NCBI RefSeq assembly: GCF_029867415.1
Contig: NC_081186.1
Coordinates: 14,020,930-14,084,929, forward strand
Direction of reading: 5' to 3'
Source of the DNA: Vicia villosa
Taxonomy: Eukaryota; Streptophyta; Magnoliopsida; Fabales; Fabaceae
DNA length: 64,000 nucleotides
A program made the translations under genes and the position numbers. The stretch's first letter is position 1, and the number at the start of each line of letters is the position of its first letter. Of this stretch, positions 43,065 to 54,678 are shown in pieces. Under the pieces are notes generated by a model, which ran no database searches, was not told the DNA's origin, and saw only the letters and a list, made by a program, of their open reading frames with translations.

Positions 43065-44131
43065 TTAGGCAAATAACTCTGGATAGGAATCCTTCATCTG
43101 ACTTTCCAGTTCCCAAGTCACATTCCCACCTGCTGGTCCTCCCCAAGCTACTCTGACCAACGCTATCTCCTTGCCACGCAATTGTTTCACCTTCCGATCT
43201 TCAATCCTCATAGGCAAAGTTTCAACTGTCAGATTATCCTTTACCTGTACATCATCGACTTGGATCACATGAGATGGATCAGCAATGTACTTCCTCAACT
43301 GCGATACATGGAATACATCATGCAAATTCGCAAGTGTCGGTGGCAACGCAATACGATACGCCACTTCTCCAACCCTCTCCGTAATCTTAAACGGACCAAT
43401 GAAACGCGGAGTCAACTTCCTTGATTTCAGTGCTCTACCAACACCAGTTGTAGGAGTCACCCTCAAGAACACATGATCTCCTTCTTGAAATTCAAGTGTC
43501 CTTCTTCTTTTATCATGATAACTCTTCTGACGACTCTGAGAAGTCTTCATCTTCTCCGGAATCATCTTAATCCTTTCTGTTGTCTCCTGAACAATTTCTG
43601 GCCCAATCACAACACTTTCGCCAGATTCGTACCAACATAAAGGCGTTCTACACCTCCGACCATACAAAGCTTCAAACACACAAGCACGCCCTTTTCCAAC
43701 ACACAAGCACGCAACAAATCTTCTAGCGATTGAATAGTTCTTTCCGTCTGTCCATCCGTCTGCGGATGATAAGCAGAACTCAATCTCAGCTTAGTACCCA
43801 AGGCCTTCTGTAAACCTTCCCAGAATCTGGATGTAAACCTTGGATCTCTATCTGATACGATACTCAAAGGAATACCATGTAAACTCACTATCTTCTCAAT
43901 ATACAATTGAGATAGCTTTTCCATTGGGTAATCCATTCTCATTGGTATAAAGTGAGCAGACTTTGTCAACTTGTCCACAATAACCCAAATAGCTTCACAA
44001 TTCTTCACCGTCCTCGGCAAACCTGAAACAAAATCCATAGATATACTATCCCACTTCCATTCCGGAATAAATAACGGTTGCATAGCTCCATACGGTTTCT
44101 GATGCTCAATCTTCGACTTCTGACAAGTCAA
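43065..44131 (-). pseudogene. pol: Tekay integrase and chromodomain, broken
   Basis: From 44131 the frame holds the integrase core ([33 protein letters not shown]). Between 43730 and 43670 about 30 codons are lost; the join lies at the repeated word GCGTGCTTGTGTGTT, which shifts the frame. The second frame (43706-43065) carries the GPY-type region (RFIGPFKI) and a C-terminal chromodomain-like segment (VRVAWGGPAGGNVTWE). Chromodomains target chromoviruses to heterochromatin. Confidence 0.88.
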
Positions 44132-44147
44132 ACAAGCATAGACAAAT

Positions 44148-45118
44148 TCAGCTAGGCCACCAAAACAGCTTCTTTAAGTCATGATACATCTTGGTAGCAC
44201 CAGGATGAATACTCAATCCGCTACGATGTCCCTCCTCATGAATGCTTCTCCTCAATTCGGCAACGTCAGGGACACAAACACGATTACCAAACCTCATTAT
44301 ACCATTCTCGTCGATTCTGAATTCACCTCCTTTATCTTGGTTAATCAGAGTCAACTTATCAACCAACTCTACATCAGTCTTCTGACCCTCTCGGATTTCC
44401 TCAAGAATACCACTAGTCAGCTTCAGCATACCCAATTTAACACTGGTAGGAGTGTCTTCACATACTAAGCTCAAATCTCGGAATTGTTCAATTAAATCCA
44501 ATTCTCTCACCATAAGCATAGACATATGCAGGGACTTCCTACTCAATGCATCGGCAACAACATTTGCTTTACCCGGATGATAATTCAGTTCAAAATCATA
44601 ATCCTTGAGAAATTCTAACCATCTTCTTTGTCTCATATTCAGCTCTTTTTGGTCAAAGAGATACTTCAAACTCTTGTGATCACTAAACACTTCAAACCTT
44701 GAACCATATAGATAATGCCTCCGCAATTTCAACACAAATACCACTGCCGCCAACTCTAAGTCATGAGTCGGATAGTTTCTCTCATGCACTTTGAGTTGTC
44801 TCGATGCATAAGCGACTACCTGTTGATTCTGCATTAGTACACCTCCTAATCCCAACAACGAAGCATCACAATATACAACAAAAGATTCCGCCGGATTCGG
44901 CAAAATCAAGATCGGCGCACTAGTCAACCTCTTCTTCAACTCTTGGAATCCTTCTTCACATTTCGAATCCCAGATGAATGCTTGACTCTTCCTAGTCAAC
45001 TTAGTTAACGGCAACGCTAACTTTGAAAAACCTTCAATGAACTTTCTATAGTAACCCGCAAGACCAAGGAAACTACGGATTTCGGAAACTGACTTCGGAG
45101 CTTCCCATTGAGATACTG
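44148..45118 (-). pseudogene. pol: Tekay RNase H and integrase zinc-binding region
   Basis: The RNase H motifs YCDASLLGLGG, LELAAVVF and FSDHKSLKYL are open, followed by the YHPGKANVVADALSRK linker and the start of the integrase HHCC finger. The frame ends at FWWP: about 15 bases are lost near 44150 and the cysteine half lies in another frame. Confidence 0.88.
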
Positions 45119-45121
45119 CTT

Positions 45122-45406
45122 CTACTTTCGTTGGGTCACAGCAATACCATCCTTAGAAATTACATGCCCAAGAAAGCTTACTTCATTTAGCCAGAACTCA
45201 CACTTTGACAGTTTTGCATAAAGTTTCTTTTCCTTCAATAGTTCCAATACCAATCTAAGATGATCTGCATGCTCTTCTTCATTCTTAGAATATATTAAAA
45301 TATCATCGATAAATACTACTACGAACTGGTCTAGATAGGGATGAAAAATCCTATTCATATATTCCATGAAAACCCCTGGCGCATTAGTTACTCCAAATGG
45401 CATCAC
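45122..45406 (-). pseudogene. pol: Tekay RT, C-terminal half
   Basis: MPFGVTNAP and the catalytic FIDDILIYS motif are present. One base is missing on each side (near 45408 and 45133), placing this segment in a different frame from its neighbours. Confidence 0.88.
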
Positions 45407-46941
45407 TGTATATTCGTAATGCCATACCTCGTTCTAAATGTCGTCTTTTGAATATCATCTGTCTTCACCCGAATCTGATGATATCCCGACCTCAAGTCAA
45501 TTTTGCTGAACACGCTCGCACCAACCAGTTGATCCATTAAATCATCAATCCTCGGCAATGGATACCGATTCTTGAGAGTAACTTTATTCAGTTGCCTGTA
45601 ATCCACACACAGCCTCATTGAGCCTTCTTTCTTCTTCACTAGTAACACCGATGCACCCCACGGTGAGACACTAGGACGAATAAACTTCTTCTCAAGTAAC
45701 TCTTCCAATTGACTCTTTAACTCAGTCAATTCCGATGCCGACATACGATAAGGTGCCATCGACACAGGACTAGTTCCAGGAATTAATTCAATAGCAAAAT
45801 CTACCTCCCTCTCTGGCGGTAATTCTCTTACATCTTTTGGGAAAACTTCCGGAAATTCACATACTACCGGTATGTCACTACTCACCGCTTTCTTTTTCAC
45901 TTCCATGGATGCAATCAACATAAACACAGCAGCCCCGTCCTTCCTTGCTTCGTCCACTTGTCTAGCCGTCATTGCTAAATCCTCAACACCGACATCTTCA
46001 GGAAAAATAACCGTCTTCGTGAAACAGTTGATATGAACCTGATTAAATTGCAACCAATTCATGCCCAGGATAACATCAAGTTGTTCCAACGGAAGGCACA
46101 CTAAGTCCATTCCGAATTCTCGACCAAAAATATCAATTGGACAGTTCAAACAAGCAAACGAAGTAGTCACCGAACCCGACGCAGGAATGTCAATGATCAT
46201 ACTTCCATTAATATCAGATATTTCCAAATTCAGGCGTTTAGCACAATCTAATGAAATAAACGAGTGAGTTGCTCCAGTATCTATTATTGCAATTAAAGGA
46301 GTGCCATGGATAAAACACGTACCTTTAATCAACCGATCCTCTAGAGTAGTCTCTGAACCAGATAAGGCGAACACCTTACCACCAGCTTGATTCTTCCTCG
46401 GCTTAGGACACTTAGGACTAATATGACCTTCTTCCCCGCAGTTGAAACAAGTTACAGTGTTCCCTTTGCATTCGATAGTAATGTGACCTGCCTTTCCACA
46501 TCTATAGCACTTCTTTTCCTCACTTTTGCACTCGTGAATGCGATGTCCAGGTTCTCCACACTTGAAGCACTTAATAGGGGCACTAGAGTCTCCCCCACTA
46601 GGCTTCTTCCAGCCTCCAGCCTTCTGGTTACCCTTACCATATGGCTTACCACGATCCATATGCTTTTTCCCTTTCCTGTCGACTAACTCGCGAGAGTGTG
46701 ACGACTTCAGCTTAATATTGTCCTCTTCAAAGATTCGGCTGCAGTCAACCAAATCGACAAACCTGCGAATCCTCTGGTATCTGATACCCTGTTTAATCTC
46801 GTCACGGAGACCATTTTCAAACTTAACACACTTCGAGAACTCGCTGGCCTCATCATTATTGTAGTGGATATAATACTTTGCCAGTTCAACAAACTTGGAC
46901 GCATACTCTGGCACGGTCATGTTACCTTGTGTCAGCTCCAA
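45403..46941 (-). pseudogene. gag-pol: Tekay Gag C-terminus, protease and RT N-terminus
   Basis: Three CCHC zinc knuckles lie at residues 125-138, 145-158 and 165-178. The protease IDTGATHS is near residue 220. RT begins near 385 with [11 protein letters not shown] and CVDYRQLN. The 512-codon frame is open until a 1-base loss in RT. The Gag N-terminus lies in the overlapping 46922-47347 frame because of one extra T in a six-T run near 46935. Confidence 0.9.
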
Positions 46942-47347
46942 AAAATTTAATCTCTTTCATGCCTCTAACATCCTCAGGAAAGTACCTCCGCAAGAATTCT
47001 CTCTTGAACACAGCCCAAGTGATTGCAACACCTGCAGCTTGCAGTTCGTCGCTACTAGCCATCCACCAATCATAGGCTTCTTCAGACAGCATGTGAGTAC
47101 CATATCTCACCTTCAGATTTTCGTCACAATCAATCACCCGGAAGATCCTTTCAATTTCCTTTAGCCACTTCTGGGCGCCTTCGGGATCGTGAGTGCCTTT
47201 GAACAACGGAGGGTTGTTCCTCTGAAAACTGTTCAGCTGCCTGCCAGCACCAATACCAGCTCCATTGGCATTCCCTCCTAACACACCAGCAATCATACCG
47301 AGAGCCTCAGCAATCGCGTCGTCGTTTCTTCCTCCTCTTCCGGCCAT
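46922..47347 (-). pseudogene. gag: Tekay Gag N-terminal part
   Basis: It starts at ATG 47347 (MAGRGGRNDDAIAEALG), 120 bases after the PBS. It carries the Ty3/gypsy Gag capsid motifs (FKGTHDPEGAQKWLKEIERI, AYDWW). A homopolymer indel breaks the frame in the AAATTTTTTGG run. Confidence 0.9.
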
Positions 47348-47467
47348 TATTCTGCTAAGTATAAAACAATATTTATTAGAACAAGAAGTATTGACAGTGT
47401 CAATCTTACACTAATCGCATACGAGGGATTAACCGACACTAAGACTCTGACTCAAACGACCGACTAT

Positions 47468-47479
47468 GCTCTGATACCA
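47468..47479 (-). other. Primer-binding site of the Tekay element
   Basis: On the minus strand TGGTATCAGAGC matches the complement of initiator Met tRNA and lies 4 bases from the 5' LTR. Confidence 0.92.
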
Positions 47480-47483
47480 CTAT

Positions 47484-49440
47484 TGTAACACCCTTCTAAT
47501 ACCCCGCATAATATTAAACAATAATCATAGTAAAACATGAAAAGGGCATTACAACTTCCATATAATTAAAATAATACTCATGTCATGCCATAAAAGGAAC
47601 GTCAAACCCAAATATCATTCAGATCGTCATGTCAACATAGCGGAAATATATTTAACATCTGAACAATGCAACATCCAAAGTCATAGACTTAAAACACCAC
47701 CATAATAAAAATACTAAAGTAAAAGAGTTCCACAAATAACTCTAAACAACGTCCCCAGTGTTACACGACCAGAGCATGACACAGACCCAACTGACTCTAA
47801 CGAACTACTTGACGAGCTAATCCTCACCAAGTACAAGAGCTACTCCTCAATCTGAAAAATAACAACAGTAAGGGTGAGTCTCATTCACATTTAACTAATG
47901 TTATAAGATACAGATAATAAAATATCATTTCACATGCCATTCACCCAATCACAGTTACGATCAGATTCAAACCATACAATCAGTAAGCAAACAACCAATC
48001 AATACATATTATAACATTGGACAATCTTCCATTCATGTTATAATAGCACAAACAGCCTAATGCAATGCAACTACATGCATGTGGTACCAAAATCTGGGAT
48101 AACCCAACTCACCGACCCACCATCGTCAAGGATACGGTAACACCCACTCACTAATTCCACACAATGGGAATTAGCTACCACTGATCCACCATCGTCAAGG
48201 ACCAGCCGCAAAATGATTATGATTGCATGCATCAACCATAACATGCTCATCACCCACATAAATCGACCAAATGTCATAATCATCAATTACCAAAATAAAC
48301 AGCCACACACAATCATACTATTCCTCAACCATAGTAAAACACATATTTTACACCAACAATACATGTATAACAAACACCGGTTACAACCACAACATCATAC
48401 AGGTAAAACAATCATTAGTGTACCTATAAGCATAAACCACCACAACCAAATAAAATCGATTCACAACTCAAGACACTATTTTATTATATAAATTATTTGA
48501 TTAGCTTCACCATGCTCGAAACGGCACGAAAATCCGGTTTACGGTTTAAAAGTTACACATTTTTAAACTTTCAAAATGGCCTGTCACCAACAGCACGCGG
48601 CGCCAACCTTGGTTCGCGGCGCGAACTGAGCGAGTCAAAAATCCCCAACATTCTGCCAAGCACTTCGCGGCGCAAATATGTGTTCGCGGCTCGAAATGAG
48701 AAAAGAAGTACGCCTTCGCGGCGCGGCCATATGCTCGTGGCGCGTACTGAACACAACAAAACTTCCTGGCTTTCTGCCAAGCAGTTCACGGCGCCAACTC
48801 CTGGACGCGGCGCGAACTGGCGATTTCCAGAACTCCGAATCGCAGAAAACAGCCTGCGATTTCGTCCCTCTTTCACCGAATCACTACCAAACCAATCCCA
48901 TTCCAACCAGATTTCGCATACAGCAAACAAACACATATTATAACACATTTATAATACATTCAACCATCCAATTAACACCATACATGATCAATACAATCAT
49001 CATAAATCAATTTTCCCAAAAACCTAACATTTCTACAATCTAAGCATAACCCAATTGATACGACTAACACGATCAAATTCTATCATACTACCTATAATCC
49101 CATAATAGAAGATAAACGGAAGAGTCCCCCCCCCTTACCTGAAGGTTGATTCTTCGCTCTTCCTCTTGTCGCACTTCTCCGCTCCTCTTCTCTTTTCACG
49201 TTCAGACTTCTTTTCCCAAAATGCTGTAACCCTCTCTATTCCACAACTCCTTCTATTTTATTAAAATTGAAATAAAATTGTTTTAATCAGTAATAGGGCC
49301 TACCAATGCACCCCCTTCCTTACTAACCACAACTCAAGCCCAATTGCTTAATTCCTCATAATCTTCCATAATTCCAAATAATTCCCCATAATTCAATTAA
49401 ATTAATTAAATTAAATTATGAAAATAAATGGAGTGTTACA
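47484..49440 (-). repeat. 5' LTR of the Tekay element (right copy)
   Basis: 1957 bp. Its CGCGGCGC array has exactly four pairs: 48596/48615, 48666/48685, 48717/48736 and 48787/48806, all with a 19-base offset. Individual sites vary by one base (CGTGGCGC, CACGGCGC), but the spacing does not. Confidence 0.93.
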
Positions 49441-49445
49441 ATATC

Positions 49446-50823
49446 CCCACAGAGTAATCATTAAGAAGATATCTTCAAATGTTCTTGTCCCAACAAAGAC
49501 TTAGTTCCTTAATGGAGTTTACATCTTCGACACTGTCGGTTCCCCGACACTTTTCTCTTCTCCAAATAGGGTTATTCATCTCTTTTATCCCCAATCAGGA
49601 TACATCAAGATCAACCATTCAAATTGCTTTCATCCCCAAGCAGAATCTAAAAGATCCCCAATGGAAGATTTATAATTCGTATTCTTCACAACAGCCAGGG
49701 ATTTATTTTCCCCGCCCAGCACTGCTACAATTTGCTATCGTTATTGACAATATTTGACATACATACATCATTCATAATCAACCATTACATAATACATATC
49801 ATGCATCGTGACATTGCATATTTCTAACTTTGTTTTCAGGTTCCATTTCGACAAGTATTCCTCTCAGATATAATCAATCTGAAGATTCATTCTGACAAGT
49901 CTTTTTACATTCCAAAACTTCATCAAATAACTTATCAACTCTAACAAGCAAGCATTCTCTATTAGATATGGTCTAATGTATGACTCGTTCTTGTATTCTC
50001 AGTCAGATATGGTCTAATGTACGACTCATTCTGGCATTATCTAACAGATATGGTCTAATGTAGGACTCGTTCTGACGTCTTCCATCAGATATGATCCAAT
50101 GTATGATTCGTTTTGATATTCTTCCTCAGATATGGTCTAATGTATGACTCGTTCTGACATCCTTCAACAGATATGGTCTAATGTACGACTCGTTCTGACA
50201 TCCTTCAATAGATATGGTCTAACGTATGACTCGTTCTGACACCCTCCAATAGATATGATCTCCTTCAAATATGGTTTAATGCATGACTCATTCTGATGTC
50301 CTCTGTCATATATGGTCTAATGTATGACCCGTTATGGTATTCTATTTCCAATAATCTAATTCTGTCACCACGAATGGTGAAGACACGATCACCTCTTCGA
50401 GATCTAATCCAGTTACTACGAACGGTGTTGACACAAAATCTCCAATCCTCAAAGATCTAAATCTATCATCACGAACGGTGAAGAGACGATCATCTTCTTA
50501 AGGTCTAAATCAGTTACTATAAAAGGTACTAAGACGATCGACATTCAAATCAACCTAACAAGTTAGGTGGCATCTTTACGCCCATCTCCCACAAACACTT
50601 CTCAATACTTCAAGCTCAGATGTAGCCTAATGTACGACTCATTTTGACTTTCATATTATCAAGATCAGATGGCATCTTTAGGCCCATCTCCGACAAAGGT
50701 CCCTACCTCGGCAAGGGCAAATTTCTTGGTATTCTAGTGTTCAATCCTCTTCCACCTTCAGATTCCGACAGGCACACAAGCCAATCTACATCCTAAGGTT
50801 TAAGAACATTGAACAGGGGCAGC
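49446..50823 (+). other. Ogre-3 3' non-coding region
   Basis: No gene is seen. Array of about ten 40-bp units with GATATGGTCTAATGTATGAC at 49963-50340, then a set of CACCACGAATGGTG-like units (50360-50530), and CCTAAC-aa-GTTAGG at about 50552. A polypurine tract ending GGGGCAGC (50803-50823) abuts the LTR. Confidence 0.8.
49963..50340. repeat. About 40-bp tandem repeats in the Ogre-3 3' region
   Basis: The core AGATATGGTCTAATGTATGA is followed by CTCGTTCTGAC. Around ten copies are partly eroded, and a further copy occurs near 50617. They differ entirely from the Ogre-1 and Ogre-2 arrays. Confidence 0.85.
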
Positions 50824-53800
50824 TGTCATACCCCAAAATTTACCCATCATATTTCAAAATATTTTGGTTCAAGCACTGAGAAATAAGCCTAACTATCTCT
50901 CTCCTAAACAACAACTCTCCAACTAGGGTTTTGATCTTTTTAAAGTAATATCAGCTTCTGATGCCTCAAGTGGACTCAATGGCCTCTCATATGATTCAAA
51001 GGATCCTCACCTCAAATTTCAAGCTCTGATTCATAAGATTGCTCAATCAACAGCTCAAATGGTTAACAGTCGATTAGTTTGATCTAAAAGTCAACTGTGG
51101 TCAAAGTACAGTCAAAATTCCTGATTTTTTTATCAACATCCTTATTTTAAAGTATCATTCATCATTTGATCAAGGATTGATCATGATTCATCAAGGAAAG
51201 TACAGAAATCAACAAAACCTAAAGTTTCTAAATTAGGGTTTCTTGACCTAAAGTCAACTAAACTTTGACCAGCCATAACTTTCACATGGAACATTAGAAA
51301 TTTCCCATCCAAAGCTCATTTTGAAGGAAATTGAATTCCCTACAAAATTGTCTCTCACAAGACAAGTCTAAAAATGCTTTAATTGAGATATATGGATCAA
51401 AAGATTATAGGTCCTTTTTGAAAGTCAATCAAAAGCAGTTTTTTCTCAAAAGCCATATCATCAAGATAAAATCCTCAATTGAGAAAAAGGTTTCAAAGTG
51501 GCTTATAGAGGACATCTTGAGATTTCCAAAAAGTCCTAGATCATCTCCATCTGATAAAAATTAAAGGAGATATGAGGTTCAGAAGTTGGTCAAATTTTAA
51601 GAAAAGTATAAAACCCTAATTGTGGTTTTGGACTAATGAGCTTAAGATTTGGACTTCAAACACATTCAAGACATAAATAGAAACCCATAAACCCATCCAT
51701 CTATTTTTATAGTTCTTATTTATTTTATTTGGATTTTTTATTCATTTAAAGGCCAAATTAATTAAATAAAATATGAAAATAATGAGATTAAAACACGGGG
51801 TTTTATTTTTAATCATGTGAAAGCCCAAATAACATCACAAAAACATCCAAATTTCGTTGGTACATGATGGAGAGATCTTGGCCAAAAATAGAAAGAAATA
51901 TAAGATTTTTACTCAAATATTTTGCTATCCTAATACTTGAAGCCCCAGACCAAAACCTAACCTAATTTCGCCCTCCATATATACTGAGCCAAGGCAGATA
52001 ATTAGGGGACGAAAAAGGCTGCCTCAAGAACCCTACACAAAACTCATGAATTTTCCAAAGTTTAGGGAAAACTTGAAACCGATTCTCTGAGCACTCTCAA
52101 CCGACTCCGAGCTTCCTTCCACTCTCTTGAGGGTTTCAGTAATTGATCCAAATACTCGTATGGCCTCGAGGCATCTCATAAATCGCTCCCTCAAGTGCAC
52201 CAAGTCGGTAAATTTTTGAGATCTCAAACCTTCAATTCTCGCAAACTAAATGAATTTGATGCATATATTGTTGTTCATACTGATGTTAAGAATGTTTTAG
52301 AGCATTCGATTACGAGGATTGGTGCAGGTACAATCGGTTGCCATTGTTAGGGCAAGCTCGAGGTTTACGTCGGATTCCTAGTTCTAGGATGTTTTAGTCC
52401 AAACAAATAGCGTATTCGTAATCAGGAGCCCTTTTTATGTAATCTGGATGTCTGGGTTTCCTCTTTTGCTGATGATTTTGCAGGTTTAAAGTTCTGGAAA
52501 TTTTTCTACGGAATTGAGTCACAGGCTTCGTAGCTAATTCACATGCAAATCGAAGCTAAATATTTGGTGAAAAAGATGGATAGTGGAGAAGACTAGTTGA
52601 TTCGACGCGGAGGCCTTCTATTGGCTGGTCAGCAGAATGGAGCTTTTTCCCTAATCCTGATTGGCTGCGCAAATTGAAAGGGCCCCACATTTGACTTTTT
52701 TTGTTATTAAACCTTTTTTATTATATTTATTAGTTGTTTAGAATTCCTATATCGACTAACAATTCAAGTACAAATGGCAATGGGCAGGCGTTGGTAGCTT
52801 TAAAGGCAGGGGTTCGAACCTCACCAAAGACCCTTATTTTTGATGAATTATTTGTTATGATTCACCTACAGATTCAACGCAGCATGCCCACGCCTGACCA
52901 CGGTGTTCCCTTCCAGCGTCATCGTCGGATCTTCAGCAAACACGGATCCAAAGGCCACAAAAACGCAACTCCATGGTGCACCTTCCAGACCTTACCACAC
53001 CTGATCAGAGCTAAGTTTTTCAAAATTTTTTTAATATTTAATTACATTAATCCTTTTTATTTATTTCCTTTCCTCTCTTATATTTTTATTAAAATTATTT
53101 TATTTAAACATTTTTATTTATTAAATAATATTTTTCATGACTCTTTAATTTATTTAATCGAAAACTCGATTTTTCTCAAAACATTAAAAATAATCGTTTT
53201 TATAATAAAAATTATTATTTTTTCACATATGCGTTTTAAATCGATTTGATTAATTAGGATCAATCCAATAATTAAAATCGTGATAAATAAGTTCATTCAT
53301 ACACTAATCTTTTTTTTTCATTCTAGATTTTCAGGCTTGATCGATGGTTCGACGACGATTCAAGCTATTTAAATATTTTTTGAATTAATTATAGTTTCTT
53401 TAATTTCTGTTTTTATTTTCCGCAAAACCCCCACAGGTGTTTATTGTAAGATCCCGCACCCATAAAACTGTAATAGCGTAGGTTTTACTTTCCGCATTTT
53501 AATTTCCGCATGATTATTTATTGCGTGGTTAGTAATTAGGGAGTGCAACCTTTGAATTGGATTAGAATAACTTATACAAGATAAGTATAATCGAATTGAA
53601 CCGCATGATTGCTGCACACACCCACCTTTAGGGTAACTCCTTTCACTGTTGCCTTTCGATCAGAATAGTCAAGTCCCTTCGAGCGTAAGGACTCCTTAGC
53701 CTGTTGCCTTCATTAAAATCATCATAGTCCCTCGATATAAAGATCATAGTCCCTTCGAGTTGCCTACGAAAAATATGATCTCGTCCCTCGATGTTGCCTC

Positions 53801-54398
53801 GATAAATGATGATCGTCCCCTCGAATGCTAAGGAGTCTTCACATGTTGCCTAAATGACTATTATATCCTTCCCTTAGACTACCTGCCCTCTTTATGGTAG
53901 GGACAGTCTTATGGCGAACAATACTCTCGATGACCCTTTCAAATCCAATGAAAGACTTCCTGCCCTCTCATGGTATGGATAGACCCCTTCGCCCGGAAGA
54001 CTTAAAGAACATGAAAGACAAACTTAGGGTAGGTAGTTCTCAATTGCTTGCTCACATTTAAACTTTCAAAATGCTTTTCACACCTCCTTTTCAAATCAAT
54101 TTAGAAGGCTTTGCTTATTTACAAGCTAAAGTTCTTATTCAAACATTTTCTTACTTACACACTACACTTCAAACATTTTTGAAAACAAAGTGAGCTAAGC
54201 AATTAAGAGCCCATGGATAACCATGGATACAAAGGGTGCTTACACCTTCCCTTTGTATAACTTACCCCCCGAACTCAATCTCTTTCAAAAAAGGTTTTTT
54301 TTCTGTTCTTTTAGCCTTTCTATAAATTGGATAAAATAAAAGTCGGTGGCGACTCTTGCTATCCGCAACATTTCAAAAAGTCTGTTCACCGTATTACA
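50824..54398 (+). repeat. 3' LTR of Ogre-3
   Basis: This 3575-bp LTR contains a 47-bp segment (52591-52637) missing from the 5' LTR, flanked by AGAA. It ends CACCGTATTACA at 54398. The Pol III-like boxes are at 52775-52820. Confidence 0.92.
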
Positions 54399-54665
54399 AC
54401 AGCCCTCGCGGTTTTTGCTGACCCAATTGAAATGATGAACTCGATGAATCCCCACGGTTTCGTCATGGTGCCATTGAAACCTTGTAGGTCCGAGCCCACG
54501 TAGGGGGTGAGGTGGCTGTCGTTCAGCTGCAATGTTTTGAATAGCTCATAGTACATAATGTCTACCGAGCTCACTTGATCGACCAACATGCAGCGCACGT
54601 CAGAGTTGGCCATTCAGCCCTTATAAGGAGGGGAATGGTCGCGTTGGGTGCTCCGCCCGACAATT
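54399..54665 (-). pseudogene. pol: Retand protease, N-terminal part
   Basis: The minus-strand frame holds VRCMLVDQVSSVDIMYYELF; the aspartic protease signature is altered to DQV where D-T/S-G is expected. The frame is cut by the Ogre-3 end at 54398. Confidence 0.75.
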
Positions 54666-54678
54666 CTTCCCTATAGAA

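Larger units (their letters stand above)
41050..49440 (-). mobile_element. Tekay-type (chromovirus) Ty3/gypsy element, complete but defective
   Basis: An 8391-bp element is flanked by ATATC duplications (41045-41049 and 49441-49445). LTRs at 41050-43023 and 47484-49440 differ at only 4 of the first 245 aligned bases. The PBS fits initiator Met tRNA. Minus-strand gag-pol runs from 47347 to 43065 and ends in a chromodomain-like C-terminus, as in the Tekay/Del clade. Five frame breaks or deletions make it defective despite its young LTRs. Confidence 0.94.
31968..54398 (+). mobile_element. Ogre-3 retrotransposon, gutted, with nested Tekay elements
   Basis: LTRs are at 31968-35501 and 50824-54398 in direct orientation, with PBS, polypurine tract and a leader. 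Subtracting nested insertions leaves only about 4.8 kb of internal DNA, holding gag remnants but no protease, RT or integrase. An intact Ogre internal region is far longer, so this is a deletion derivative. LTRs differ at about 6 of the first 118 aligned bases, more than the Tekay LTRs within it, in agreement with nesting. No 5-bp TSD is visible at the ends (left ATGGT, right ACAGC). Confidence 0.9.

Noticed and set aside
46922..46941. Programmed frameshift in Tekay gag at the six-T run.
   Set aside because: It lies within Gag before the zinc knuckles, where a frameshift makes no sense, and other plain indels exist in this element.
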